A DNA stretch of 64,000 bases from CAYGVT01 sp964353355 (GTDB lineage Archaea; Thermoplasmatota; DTKX01; GCA-020343715): positions 1 to 64,000 of the forward strand of contig CAYGVT010000159.1 in NCBI GenBank assembly GCA_964353355.1. The letters are read 5' to 3'. The notes under the pieces were generated by a model that was given only the letters and a program-made list of their open reading frames with translations, had not been told where the DNA came from and did no database searches. A program made the position numbers and the translations under genes. This document shows, piece by piece, positions 15,414 to 23,897 of this stretch; within the stretch, counting starts at the first letter, position 1, and the number at the start of each line of letters is the position of its first letter.

Positions 15414-17840
15414 TCAGCCCGCCATGCGAGCGGTGGTGAGGTAGAAGGGTCCCTCCCCCGCGTACTCCTCCTCGGGATGCATGTCCTCTATCATGGCGTA
15501 ATCGTAGGCGTAATCGTGGCAGGCGACCGTGTCCCTGTACCCGTGCTCGATTAGGCCGGAGACCAGGAACCAGTAGACCCACCTTCCGTGCTCGTACCTC
15601 GGCTCGTCCAGGCCGGCCTCGTCCTGTGCACATGTCTGGCTTACGTATCGTCCCGGACCCGTCACGCTGTCCATGCCGCCGCTGTGGCATGAGTCGAAGA
15701 AGATGAAGAGGTGCTCGCTCTCGAAGTCCGCGAAGGCCTCGCCCAGCTGGGTGTCGGTGATGTGTCCGGTCAAGTCGGTCGTGCTCCCGTCATAGCAACA
15801 GATGAATGACGTCCTCTGCCAATCGTCGTACCCGCCATGGCCGGAGAAGGCGAACACGCAGTAGCTGTTCTCGTCCTCCATCGACCCCATCCACTCAATC
15901 TCGTTCATGATGGCCTGTCGGGAGGCCTGCGAGTCAATAAGGGTGTGCACAGTGTACCCCTCTTCCGTGAGGTAGTCCCTCCATGACTCGGCGTCCTCGT
16001 CGCAGAAGGAGAGGTCCCGTAGATCGGAGTAGTCCGAGATCCCCACGACCACCGCGTACTTGTTGACCGTCGTCGTCGATGCGGGGCCAACCGAGATGGT
16101 GACCGTCTCCGAGTCCGCCATCTCGTAGTATAAGACCGTCAGGGTGACCGTGTAGGTGCCGACCGAGTGATATGTGTGGTCCACCTCCGGTAAATCCCCC
16201 TCCATGGTCTCACCGTCGTTGAAGTCCCATGAGTAGTACAGGTCCCCGCCGCCCGTCGAGTACGACCCGGTGCATGTGATTATCTCCCCCACGACCGGGT
16301 TGGTGTTGTCCACCTGCAGCACCGCGTGGGGCGAGCCGACATCGCCCAGGACCTCAACGTCCATGGTGTAACCCCCCGCGCCCTCCCAGGCGTTGACGAT
16401 CACGTAGTAGTTCATGCTCGTGTTGACAGGGAATTGTATCTCCTCGTGGGTGCCGGGCGTGGTGCTTTCGTAGTCCCAGAGGATATTGATGTCATCGTCC
16501 CATAGCCAAAGGTCGTAGTCCGTCCCGGCCGGACCGTCCAGCACCACGCTCAAGACGGTGCCGGCCTGAAGGTAGATCTGGTAGTAGTCGAGTGGGTCGC
16601 TGAACTCTGAGACCGAGTCCGATGTCGTGCCCGGCTCGAGCGTGGTCGCCTCCAGGACACCGTTGTCGTCGTCGGTGGCCGAGGTCCCGCCGAAGGAGAC
16701 CCTGAGGACGTAGTCGCCCATCCCCTCGTAGACCCACGCGTCGATGTAGTAGGTCCCGGCCATCTCGACCGTCAGGCCCACATGCTCGTCACCGATTACG
16801 TCATTGGAGCAATCGACATCCTCCTCGTTCTCGTCGTAGATGTAAAGGTCGAAGTCACTGTCGATCGGGACGCTCAGCTCCACGTCCAGGAAATCGCCCG
16901 CGTCCAGGTCGACCTTGTAGTAGTCGTCCACGTCGTAGTTGGCGTCGAGGGTCCCCTCGAGTGTGCCGCTTGAGGTGATGCGCGTCGCCGACGCGAAGTC
17001 GTTGTCGCCATCGTCGATGTCGACCGGGGCGGAGGTCCCGATGTCGAGGGTGAAGCCCCCGGTCCCCTCGTAGGAGTAGACCTGAATCAGGTACATGCTC
17101 GATTCCCAGGCCACAATCTCGAGGGACTCCGTGCTGTCCTCGTTGAAGCTCCCGTCTATCATGTCCGCCTTGTAGCCCCTGGTCCCGTGGAACACGACCA
17201 AGTCGAAGTCCGTACCAGGGTCGCCGCTCAGGGACAAGCCGAGCCCGTCACCGGTGAGGAGCTCGACTTTGTAGTAGAGCTCCTCCCCCGAGCTCTCGAT
17301 CTCGCCGGTGACCGAGTCGCCCTCGCTGACTTCTATGGCCTTGTCGGGTTCGTCGTTCAGGTCCGTCGGACCGGGTCCGGGTCCGGGCCCGGGACCGTTC
17401 CCATCATCATCGTCGGGCTCATCCCTCATCATGTTCATGACCACGAAGGCGCCTGCCACGGCACCTACTATGATGAGCACGGACAAGAGACCGGCGAACA
17501 CCTTCTTGCTCATGTCGCCGGCCTCGGGGGCCGGGGATGGGGTCAGCGAACCGGGCGCAGGGGACCCGGGCACGGACGCTCCTGATGCCGGCGCCGGTGC
17601 CGGTGCCGGTGCCGGTGCCGGTGCATATGCTGGTGCCGCTGCGGGTGCTGGCGGTGGCGCAGGCGCTGGCCGTGATGCTGTCGATGGGGCTGGTGCAGGT
17701 GGGGCCCCAGGAGGCCGTGGCTGGACTGGAGGCACGGCCTCCACGGCTCCCGGTACTGCTCCAGTCGGCTTTCTCGGCGCTCCACAATTCGAACAGAAAG
17801 GCCCCTCGATGGGATTTCCACACTGGTCACAGAAGGTCAT
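15414..17840 (-). CDS. Membrane-anchored extracellular caspase-like protease (zinc ribbon, PPC x3, PKD, C14)
   Basis: This 808-residue protein has a cytoplasmic N-terminal zinc ribbon (CDQCGNP, then CSNCGAP), a Pro/Ala linker (about 25-110), one membrane helix (about 114-136), an acidic Gly-Pro stalk, three PPC beta-sandwich domains (about 165-500), a PKD domain (about 505-590; YSWDFNDG) and a C-terminal peptidase C14 (caspase/metacaspase) domain from about 594. The catalytic pair is visible as His668 in FSGHGG and Cys718 in DSCHSGG. No signal peptide is needed, since the helix would act as a type II anchor with the protease outside. It is convergent with the PPC/zinc-ribbon gene at 13816. 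Family members cleave after Arg/Lys or Asp; this one's specificity is unknown. Confidence 0.88.
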   Translation of the reverse strand: MTFCDQCGNPIEGPFCSNCGAPRKPTGAVPGAVEAVPPVQPRPPGAPPAPAPSTASRPAPAPPPAPAAAPAYAPAPAPAPAPAPASGASVPGSPAPGSLTPSPAPEAGDMSKKVFAGLLSVLIIVGAVAGAFVVMNMMRDEPDDDDGNGPGPGPGPGPTDLNDEPDKAIEVSEGDSVTGEIESSGEELYYKVELLTGDGLGLSLSGDPGTDFDLVVFHGTRGYKADMIDGSFNEDSTESLEIVAWESSMYLIQVYSYEGTGGFTLDIGTSAPVDIDDGDNDFASATRITSSGTLEGTLDANYDVDDYYKVDLDAGDFLDVELSVPIDSDFDLYIYDENEEDVDCSNDVIGDEHVGLTVEMAGTYYIDAWVYEGMGDYVLRVSFGGTSATDDDNGVLEATTLEPGTTSDSVSEFSDPLDYYQIYLQAGTVLSVVLDGPAGTDYDLWLWDDDINILWDYESTTPGTHEEIQFPVNTSMNYYVIVNAWEGAGGYTMDVEVLGDVGSPHAVLQVDNTNPVVGEIITCTGSYSTGGGDLYYSWDFNDGETMEGDLPEVDHTYHSVGTYTVTLTVLYYEMADSETVTISVGPASTTTVNKYAVVVGISDYSDLRDLSFCDEDAESWRDYLTEEGYTVHTLIDSQASRQAIMNEIEWMGSMEDENSYCVFAFSGHGGYDDWQRTSFICCYDGSTTDLTGHITDTQLGEAFADFESEHLFIFFDSCHSGGMDSVTGPGRYVSQTCAQDEAGLDEPRYEHGRWVYWFLVSGLIEHGYRDTVACHDYAYDYAMIEDMHPEEEYAGEGPFYLTTARMAG
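17587..17624 (-). repeat. Hexanucleotide repeat coding for Ala-Pro in the caspase gene
   Basis: Six near-perfect copies of a 6-bp unit (GCCGGT on the plus strand) encode the alternating Ala-Pro run of the linker. A second short repeat at about 17375-17400 encodes the Gly-Pro stalk. These look like flexible spacers prone to length change. Confidence 0.7.
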
Positions 17841-18164
17841 CGGTCTCCCCCGGTCCGACTCGCCATTTCACCTTCCCACTCTGGAACCGCCAAAGCCGGG
17901 ATGGCGTACTATTATACACTCCCGAATATAAAAAGATATTTCGGCGATGTCCTGGATTGTTTCGACCCTGCCTGGCTTTACTAAAAAGGAACCTACCGGC
18001 CTCACAGGCGCCTGGATGGGCCCTCCCCTGGCATGATGGCAGACAGCACGCGGCAAGAATGACCCAAGGTCCTGGAACCCTGGGTCGAGGACCATGGTCA
18101 TCGACCGCGGTCCCGGGGAACGCATATGAACCCTTCAGGGCCTATCAGTGCAGGGGAGATGCGT
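17841..18164. promoter_or_regulatory. Divergent promoter region of caspase and FMN dehydrogenase genes
   Basis: No gene is seen in this 324-base stretch. For the caspase gene, AT blocks at 17908-17919 and 17925-17940 would give leaders of roughly 45-65 nt. For the plus-strand gene, GCATATGAA at about 18122-18130 is well placed for a start at 18165. A further AT block, CTTTACTAAAAAG, lies at about 17973-17985. Confidence 0.5.
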
Positions 18165-19199
18165 ATGGACCTCAACGGCGTCCGCGACGAGGCCCGCGCC
18201 AGGCTCAAGGGCGTGTGCGCGGTCTACAGGGTCTGCGACGGCGCGCCCGACCGCATGTGCCAGGGCATCAAGTACGACCATCTGCCGGGCATGGGGGGCG
18301 TGGGCTCGGGCGCGTCCTTCCGGAACAACTTCCTCGCCCTCGAGCGCGTGAGGCTGCGCATGCGCGTGGTCGGGCCGGACATCCAGCCCGTCACGGCCAC
18401 CGAGCTTATCAACAGGAAGCTGTCGATGCCCGTGCTGGGCGCGTCCACGAGCGGCGCCACCACCTCGCTCAAGGGGGCCATCACGGAGGCCGAGCTGTGC
18501 GATGCCACCGTGCTCGGGTGCAAGGCCGCGGGCACGATGAGCGCGCGCGGCGACGGGGTCGACACGCAGGAGCACAACCCGGGCCTCGACGCCATCGCCA
18601 AGGCGGGCGGCTGGGGCATCCAGGTGTTCAAGCCAGTAGAGCAGGGCGTGCTGATCGAGCGCATCAGGTCCGCGGAGAGGGCCGGCGCGGCCGCCGTTGG
18701 CGTCGACCTCGACGGGTTCGGCTCGCCCGCGATGGCGAAGATGGGCCTCCCCACGTTCCGGAAGACGACCGAGGAGCTCAAGGAGATAGTGAGGTCCACG
18801 AGGACGCCCGTGCTCTTCAAGGGCGTGATGACCGTCGAGGACGCGCGGTCCGTCCTCGAGAGCGGTGCATACGCAATCGGCGTCAGCAACCACGGCGGGC
18901 GCGTGTGCGACCACACGCCGGGCGTGGCCGAGGTGCTGCCCGGCATCGCGGCCCTGGTCGAGGGCAGGATGACGGTCATCGCTGACGGGGGCGTGCGTAC
19001 TGGCTACGACGCGCTCAAGTACCTGGCGCTCGGCGCGGACGCGGTCATGGTCGGGCGCGACCTCATCAGGGCCGCGGCCGGAGGTGGGGCGGAGGGCGTG
19101 CGCCTGCACATGGAGTTCATGCGCACGTCGCTCGCGGCGGCGATGAGGATGACCGACTGCGCCGACCTCGCGGCCGTCGGCCCCCACATCCTTTGCTAG
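18165..19199 (+). CDS. FMN-dependent alpha-hydroxy acid dehydrogenase/oxidase
   Basis: This 344-residue TIM-barrel flavoprotein belongs to the lactate oxidase/glycolate oxidase/lactate dehydrogenase family that oxidises 2-hydroxy acids to 2-oxo acids. The diagnostic SNHGGR motif supplies the catalytic His and the substrate-binding Arg. TVIADGGVRTG and GADAVMVGRDLIR form the FMN phosphate-binding site near the C terminus. The N terminus is Cys-richer than usual. Substrate and electron acceptor are unknown. An in-frame ATG at 18126 exists, but GGGGAG 6 nt before the ATG at 18165 and the TATA-like block at 18122 favour the shorter form. The 2-oxoacid oxidoreductase at 23-25.7 kb could use its product, which is inference. 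Confidence 0.85.
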   Translation: MDLNGVRDEARARLKGVCAVYRVCDGAPDRMCQGIKYDHLPGMGGVGSGASFRNNFLALERVRLRMRVVGPDIQPVTATELINRKLSMPVLGASTSGATTSLKGAITEAELCDATVLGCKAAGTMSARGDGVDTQEHNPGLDAIAKAGGWGIQVFKPVEQGVLIERIRSAERAGAAAVGVDLDGFGSPAMAKMGLPTFRKTTEELKEIVRSTRTPVLFKGVMTVEDARSVLESGAYAIGVSNHGGRVCDHTPGVAEVLPGIAALVEGRMTVIADGGVRTGYDALKYLALGADAVMVGRDLIRAAAGGGAEGVRLHMEFMRTSLAAAMRMTDCADLAAVGPHILC

Positions 19200-19239
19200 G
19201 ACATGGTGTGTGGCCGTGCACATGCCGGTCACGTTCCGC

Positions 19240-22200
19240 TCAGGGGGCCTCCTCTCGCCTGTGGCGTGACCTCACGTACAAGACCGTCGCGACGATCACG
19301 ATGATGACGATGGCCAGGAGGATGAGCATGAGGGCGGCACTGTCCAGGACGGTGACGTCGCCATCCCCGTCGCCCCCTGCTGGGACGACGGTCAGGTTGA
19401 AGGATTGCTCCGCCCATCCTCCCATGCCGTCGCCTGCACGCACGCGGACGATGTGCGTCCCGAGGTCGCCCTTGCGCGGGGTCCACGAGATGAGGCCGTC
19501 GCTCGCGTTGATGGCCATCCCGGTCGGAGCCTCGACGAGCCCGAACGTGAGCGAGGACTGCTCCTCGGGGTCGGTCGCGATGACCTTATGGGAGAATGGT
19601 GTGTCGACGGTCACGTTGGGCGACGGGAGCGCGCTAGTGATGGAAGGGGCCACGTTGACGTGGGGGACAGTGATGTTGTAGTACAGGCGCGCGGTGGCCT
19701 CCCCATCGGTCGCCAGGACGGCGATGGGGTGCACGCCCTCCTGGGAGCTGCCAGGCGTCCAGGTGATGGTCCCCTCCATGCTGTCGATGGTCATCCCCTG
19801 GGGCCGGGAATCGAGCGCGAAGGTCAGCTCGTCGTCCTCGTCGACCTCCATCACGACAGGTCGCCACCTGTAGGTGACGCCTACGGTGGCGGAGGTCAGC
19901 GGTTGGTCCCCGGAGAACCACGGGGGGTCGTTCGTGTTCACGACCGTTATGGTGAGGTTGCGGGAGCAGGAGGCCCCCTGTGCGTCAGTGACGGTGATGC
20001 TCACTATGCAGGGGCCCAGGTCCCATTGAGAAGGGGAGCCCGAGAGCAGGCCAGTGCTCGTATTGAACGAGAGCCAGGGCGCCTCCAACCAGTAGGACCA
20101 GGTGAGCGTATCGCCAGCGTCGGGGTCTGCGGCCGCGTACATCGCGCTGTACGCCTCGTCCTCTTTCGCGGTGAGCTCGTCCTCGCCGACGATGGCCGGC
20201 GGGTCGTTGACGTTGGTGACCACGAGGACGTACGTCCGCGTGGAGAAGGCGCCCCCCGCGTCCGTGAGGGTGACCTCGACGTCCCACTCGCCCACATCGT
20301 CATCCCCGGGCGTGCCCGAGAGCGCGCCCGTCTGGCCGGAGAGGGCGAGCCATGCCGCGTTCGTGGTCATCGTCCAGGAGATGGCGTCCCCCGTGTCGGG
20401 GTCCGAGCCCTCGAGGACGGCCTCGTAGGGGACGTCCTCGACCGATGGTGGCAGCACATCCGTCAGGATCGCTGGGGCGTCGTTGGTGTTCACCACGGTG
20501 AGCGTGAGGCCGCGGACGCCCGTGCCGCCGTTCCCGTCATCGACGGTGACGACGATATAGAACTCGCCCACGTCATCATTCATCGGCACCCCGCGCAGTG
20601 TCCCGTTCAAGGGGTCCATCGCGAGCCAGGCCGCGTCGGTCTCGATGCGCCATGCAATGGCGCCCTGGCCGTCGTCGGTGCAGTTGTAGTCGTTCGAGTA
20701 CTCGGCGTCCTCCAGCGCAACCGTTGCATCGGTCCCGAGGACGGCGGGGGGCGCGTTCCTCACCACGACGGTGGAATTGACCTCGTCCGAGTCCCCGGAG
20801 GCGTCCGAGGCCCTCACGCGCAGCCATCCCTGGCCCACGTGAAGGTTGCTGGGCGTGCCCCGGACGGTGCGGTTGACCGCGTCCCACTCGATCCACGTGA
20901 GGTTCGTCGAAAACTCCCAAGCGGTCACGGACCCGCCCGAGGTTCGGAAGGCGCGCTCGAACGGTACGTCCTCGTCGACGTGGATGGTGGAGAGCTTGTT
21001 ATCGATGACCACCGGCTCGGTCACGACCAGGGACGCCGACCTCGAGGGGGCCTTGACGGACCGGACCGTGACGGTCTCGCCCACCTTGGCGCGCAGCCAC
21101 CTGTAGCCTTCGTGCGTGCGGTCCTTAATGGTGAAGTCGCCCGCGTACACGTGGGTGTCGTCGCCCGTCTCGTAGAGGCGCACCCTGAAGCCGCTGGGGA
21201 GCGATAAGTTGCTCGAGACCATGACCTCCGTCACGTCCGGGCGGGAGGCGTTGCCGCCCGTCCCGACCAGCCTCACGTGCACCTGGTCGCCCACATGCGC
21301 CCAGGACGCCAGGTCCATCAGCGCCGCGTCGTGGTACAGCTCGACGCCGGTGACCGACGAGGGGTGCACGTTCCGGTCCACGAACACGGCGTAGGCCCTC
21401 CCCACTGGGTTGCTGAGGGAGCTCCACACCGGTGCCCCGATGACGATGTCGTCGAAACCGTCGCCGTCGACGTCGCCACCGCCGCCGATAGCGCGGCCAG
21501 CGCGGCTGTCGTAGCCCTCCCCGATGAAGCTTGCGGCGCAGTCGGAGAGGTTCATGTCCTTCCTCCAGCCGGTCCTCGCCCCGAGCACGACCGAGACGTT
21601 GCCGTCCCAGAAGATGTCCGAGCTGACCAGGAAGTCGCCTAGCCCGTCGCCGTTGACGTCCCCGGCCGCGCAGACCACCTCGCCGGCCTTGAGGAGGTTG
21701 CGGTGACTCAGGAGGGACGCGTCCGCATCCTCGAGGTCCATGTCGATGCGCCATCCAGCGTTCCTGCCGAAGACGACGTAGACCTTGCCGTTGTCGGTGC
21801 CCGACGGTTCGTCGTAGCCGGGCGACCCAACGATGATGTCGTCGTAGCCGTCCCCGTTGACGTCTACGCCCCCGGCCAGGCCGGTGGAGTCGTAGCCCTT
21901 CGCCCCCTCGCCGTGGAAGGATGCGTCCGCCGTGCCCGCGGAAACGTTCCTCGCCCAACCCGTGGCTTTCCCCAGGAACAGGTACGCCTGGCCCATGTCG
22001 CCGTCCGTCTCCTTGTCGGGTGGGGCGAGGAGGAGGAAGTCGTCGTAGCCGTCGCCGTTGACGTCGCCCGCAGCTGCGACGGGGCCCAGCTCGCTATCGT
22101 AGCGCTCACCGCGGAAGGAGGCGTTCGCCTTGGAGAGGTGCACGTTCATGCCCCATCCGGAGGGCCTGCCCAGGATGAGGTAGCACTTGCCCGCCAGGTC

Positions 22201-22857
22201 GTTGACCTCGTCGTTGCCGGGCGCTCCGATGAGCAGGTCGTCGCAACCGTCGCCGTTGACGTCTCCCGCCCCCGACACGAAACGGCCCGCGCTTTCCCCC
22301 TCCCGCTCCCCGCGGAATGAAATGTTGGCGTCGGCAAGGTCCATCCCCAGCCGCCAGCCCGTCCGCCTCCCGAGGAAGAGGTAGACCTTGCCAGCGTAGT
22401 CCCCCACCTCGTTGTTGGTCGAGATGCCGACGACAAAGTCGTCGAGGCCGTCGCCGTTGAAGTCCCCAACGGGGGCGATGGCCTGGCCCCACCGGCCGTC
22501 CGTGTCCCCGTCCGCGAGGCTCGCGTCCGCCGAGGTCAGCGCAACGCCGCGGGACCATCCGGACGCCTTCCCGAGGAAGATCCAGATGCGACCCGTGACG
22601 CTCCCGTGGATGGCGTTGTCCTGCGTCGCCATGGCGATGTCATCGTAACCGTCGCCGTTGATGTCGCCCAGGATGGCGACGGCACACCCGACGCACTCGC
22701 TGGCGGTGGACCCTTGGAAGGACGCGTCCACGGTGGAGAGGCTGGTGTCTCGCCCGTACCGGATGGCCGTGGAGCCGTCGCCGATTAGGATTAGGGACGA
22801 CAGCAGGAGAAGGATCGCAAGCATGAGCCAACGGACCTTGCCATCGCCAGCGCGCAT
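19240..22857 (-). CDS. Integrin-alpha-like FG-GAP propeller with cadherin-like repeats, membrane anchored
   Basis: This surface protein of about 1205 residues starts with a signal peptide (about 10-32). It continues with seven FG-GAP blades of about 60 residues, each carrying a calcium-loop motif of the type DxNGDGxDD (DINGDGYDD, DFNGDGLDD, DVNGDGCDD and so on), the beta-propeller seen in integrin alpha chains. A strand-rich region and about six cadherin-like/He-PIG Ig domains follow (linkers of the form NTNDAP, NVNDPP), then a C-terminal membrane helix (about 1172-1195) and a short basic tail. It is probably an S-layer-associated adhesin or glycan-binding protein. The ATG at 22857 follows a GTG at 22860; no clear TATA was seen. 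Confidence 0.88.
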   Translation of the reverse strand: MRAGDGKVRWLMLAILLLLSSLILIGDGSTAIRYGRDTSLSTVDASFQGSTASECVGCAVAILGDINGDGYDDIAMATQDNAIHGSVTGRIWIFLGKASGWSRGVALTSADASLADGDTDGRWGQAIAPVGDFNGDGLDDFVVGISTNNEVGDYAGKVYLFLGRRTGWRLGMDLADANISFRGEREGESAGRFVSGAGDVNGDGCDDLLIGAPGNDEVNDLAGKCYLILGRPSGWGMNVHLSKANASFRGERYDSELGPVAAAGDVNGDGYDDFLLLAPPDKETDGDMGQAYLFLGKATGWARNVSAGTADASFHGEGAKGYDSTGLAGGVDVNGDGYDDIIVGSPGYDEPSGTDNGKVYVVFGRNAGWRIDMDLEDADASLLSHRNLLKAGEVVCAAGDVNGDGLGDFLVSSDIFWDGNVSVVLGARTGWRKDMNLSDCAASFIGEGYDSRAGRAIGGGGDVDGDGFDDIVIGAPVWSSLSNPVGRAYAVFVDRNVHPSSVTGVELYHDAALMDLASWAHVGDQVHVRLVGTGGNASRPDVTEVMVSSNLSLPSGFRVRLYETGDDTHVYAGDFTIKDRTHEGYRWLRAKVGETVTVRSVKAPSRSASLVVTEPVVIDNKLSTIHVDEDVPFERAFRTSGGSVTAWEFSTNLTWIEWDAVNRTVRGTPSNLHVGQGWLRVRASDASGDSDEVNSTVVVRNAPPAVLGTDATVALEDAEYSNDYNCTDDGQGAIAWRIETDAAWLAMDPLNGTLRGVPMNDDVGEFYIVVTVDDGNGGTGVRGLTLTVVNTNDAPAILTDVLPPSVEDVPYEAVLEGSDPDTGDAISWTMTTNAAWLALSGQTGALSGTPGDDDVGEWDVEVTLTDAGGAFSTRTYVLVVTNVNDPPAIVGEDELTAKEDEAYSAMYAAADPDAGDTLTWSYWLEAPWLSFNTSTGLLSGSPSQWDLGPCIVSITVTDAQGASCSRNLTITVVNTNDPPWFSGDQPLTSATVGVTYRWRPVVMEVDEDDELTFALDSRPQGMTIDSMEGTITWTPGSSQEGVHPIAVLATDGEATARLYYNITVPHVNVAPSITSALPSPNVTVDTPFSHKVIATDPEEQSSLTFGLVEAPTGMAINASDGLISWTPRKGDLGTHIVRVRAGDGMGGWAEQSFNLTVVPAGGDGDGDVTVLDSAALMLILLAIVIIVIVATVLYVRSRHRREEAP

Positions 22858-23039
22858 CACTGCACATACCCCTGTTCACACACTTCGACGCGCGCACGCG
22901 GTGCCTGCCCATGTGCGGCGCCGTCGCTGCAATGGCACGTGCGCGAGATAACCTTGACGGTGGTGAGGCCTCCCCCCCGGGTCCTGGCCCCTCGCATGCA
23001 CCGGCCGATTGGGTGCCGGTCCGGTCGCTCCGGTGCCGG

Positions 23040-23897
23040 TCACTCGAACTCCCGCAGCGCGGAGGAGATGTCGACATTCGTTATGTCCCGTCTCACAAGG
23101 GGCCCTCGGCGCAATCCGACGAGCTCGTCCTCGAGCGTGGGCCTGCTCGTCTGGTAGAGCACGCCGACGGGGATGCGGTCGCCCCCCTCGTGGGCGCGCG
23201 CGAGCGCCCGCTCGTAGCTCGAGGGGTCGTGTGCCTCCGCGTCGAGCCGGTACACGCGCTTCTGGTACCACTCGTAGGTGTTGACGCGGTTGAACGTCAC
23301 GCACGGCTGCAGGGTGTCCACGAGGGCGTAGCCCTTGTGCTCTATCGCCCTCCTGAACATCTCGCGCGTGTGGACCATGTCGCCCACGAACGCGCGCGCG
23401 ACGAACGTCGCGCCGCACACGAGCGCGAGCGCGGTTGGGTTGACCGGCTCCTCCGGCGAGCCGCGGGGGGTGGTCTTCGTCTTGAACCCGCGAGCGGCCG
23501 TCGGGGCGACCTGGCCCGTGGTGAGGCCGTAGACGGCGTTGTTGTGGAGGATGTGCGCGATGTCCACGTTGCGGCGCGCGGTGTGGATGAGGTGCGTGCC
23601 ACCGATGCCGAGGCCGTCGCCGTCGCCCGTGACCGCGATGACCGGCAGCGCGTGGTTCGCGAGCCTGACGCCGGTCGCGACGGGCAGCGCGCGGCCGTGG
23701 ATGGCATGGAAGCCGTTCACGTTGAAGAAGTGGGGCATCTTGGCAGAGCATCCGATGCCCGACACGACCACGGCGCCGTCCGGGCCGAGGCCGAGGTCCA
23801 TGAGCGCGCCCCGCAGAGCGGCGAGGATGCCGAAGTTGCCGCAGCCCTTGCACCAGTCCACGGCCTTCCGGGCCTTGAATTCCTTGGCCTCTACCAC
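23040..23897 (-). CDS. 2-oxoacid:ferredoxin oxidoreductase, beta subunit
   Basis: This 285-residue subunit binds thiamine diphosphate and the electron-transfer cluster of an enzyme that oxidatively decarboxylates a 2-oxo acid to acyl-CoA, reducing ferredoxin. It shows WCKGCGNFG near the N terminus, GIGCSAK, and the TPP/Mg motif GDGDGLGIGGTHL with a following NN (HNNAVYG). A GTG start at 23897 overlaps the alpha stop by 7 nt, so the two are translationally coupled. Whether the substrate is pyruvate, 2-oxoglutarate or a branched-chain or aromatic oxo acid cannot be read. A fragment of a similar gene lies at 13024. Confidence 0.9.
   Translation of the reverse strand: MVEAKEFKARKAVDWCKGCGNFGILAALRGALMDLGLGPDGAVVVSGIGCSAKMPHFFNVNGFHAIHGRALPVATGVRLANHALPVIAVTGDGDGLGIGGTHLIHTARRNVDIAHILHNNAVYGLTTGQVAPTAARGFKTKTTPRGSPEEPVNPTALALVCGATFVARAFVGDMVHTREMFRRAIEHKGYALVDTLQPCVTFNRVNTYEWYQKRVYRLDAEAHDPSSYERALARAHEGGDRIPVGVLYQTSRPTLEDELVGLRRGPLVRRDITNVDISSALREFE

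Noticed and set aside
17375..17640. Short tandem repeats considered as a CRISPR or origin element
   Set aside because: They are 6-bp in-frame repeats inside the caspase gene coding for Ala-Pro and Gly-Pro runs, with no spacers.
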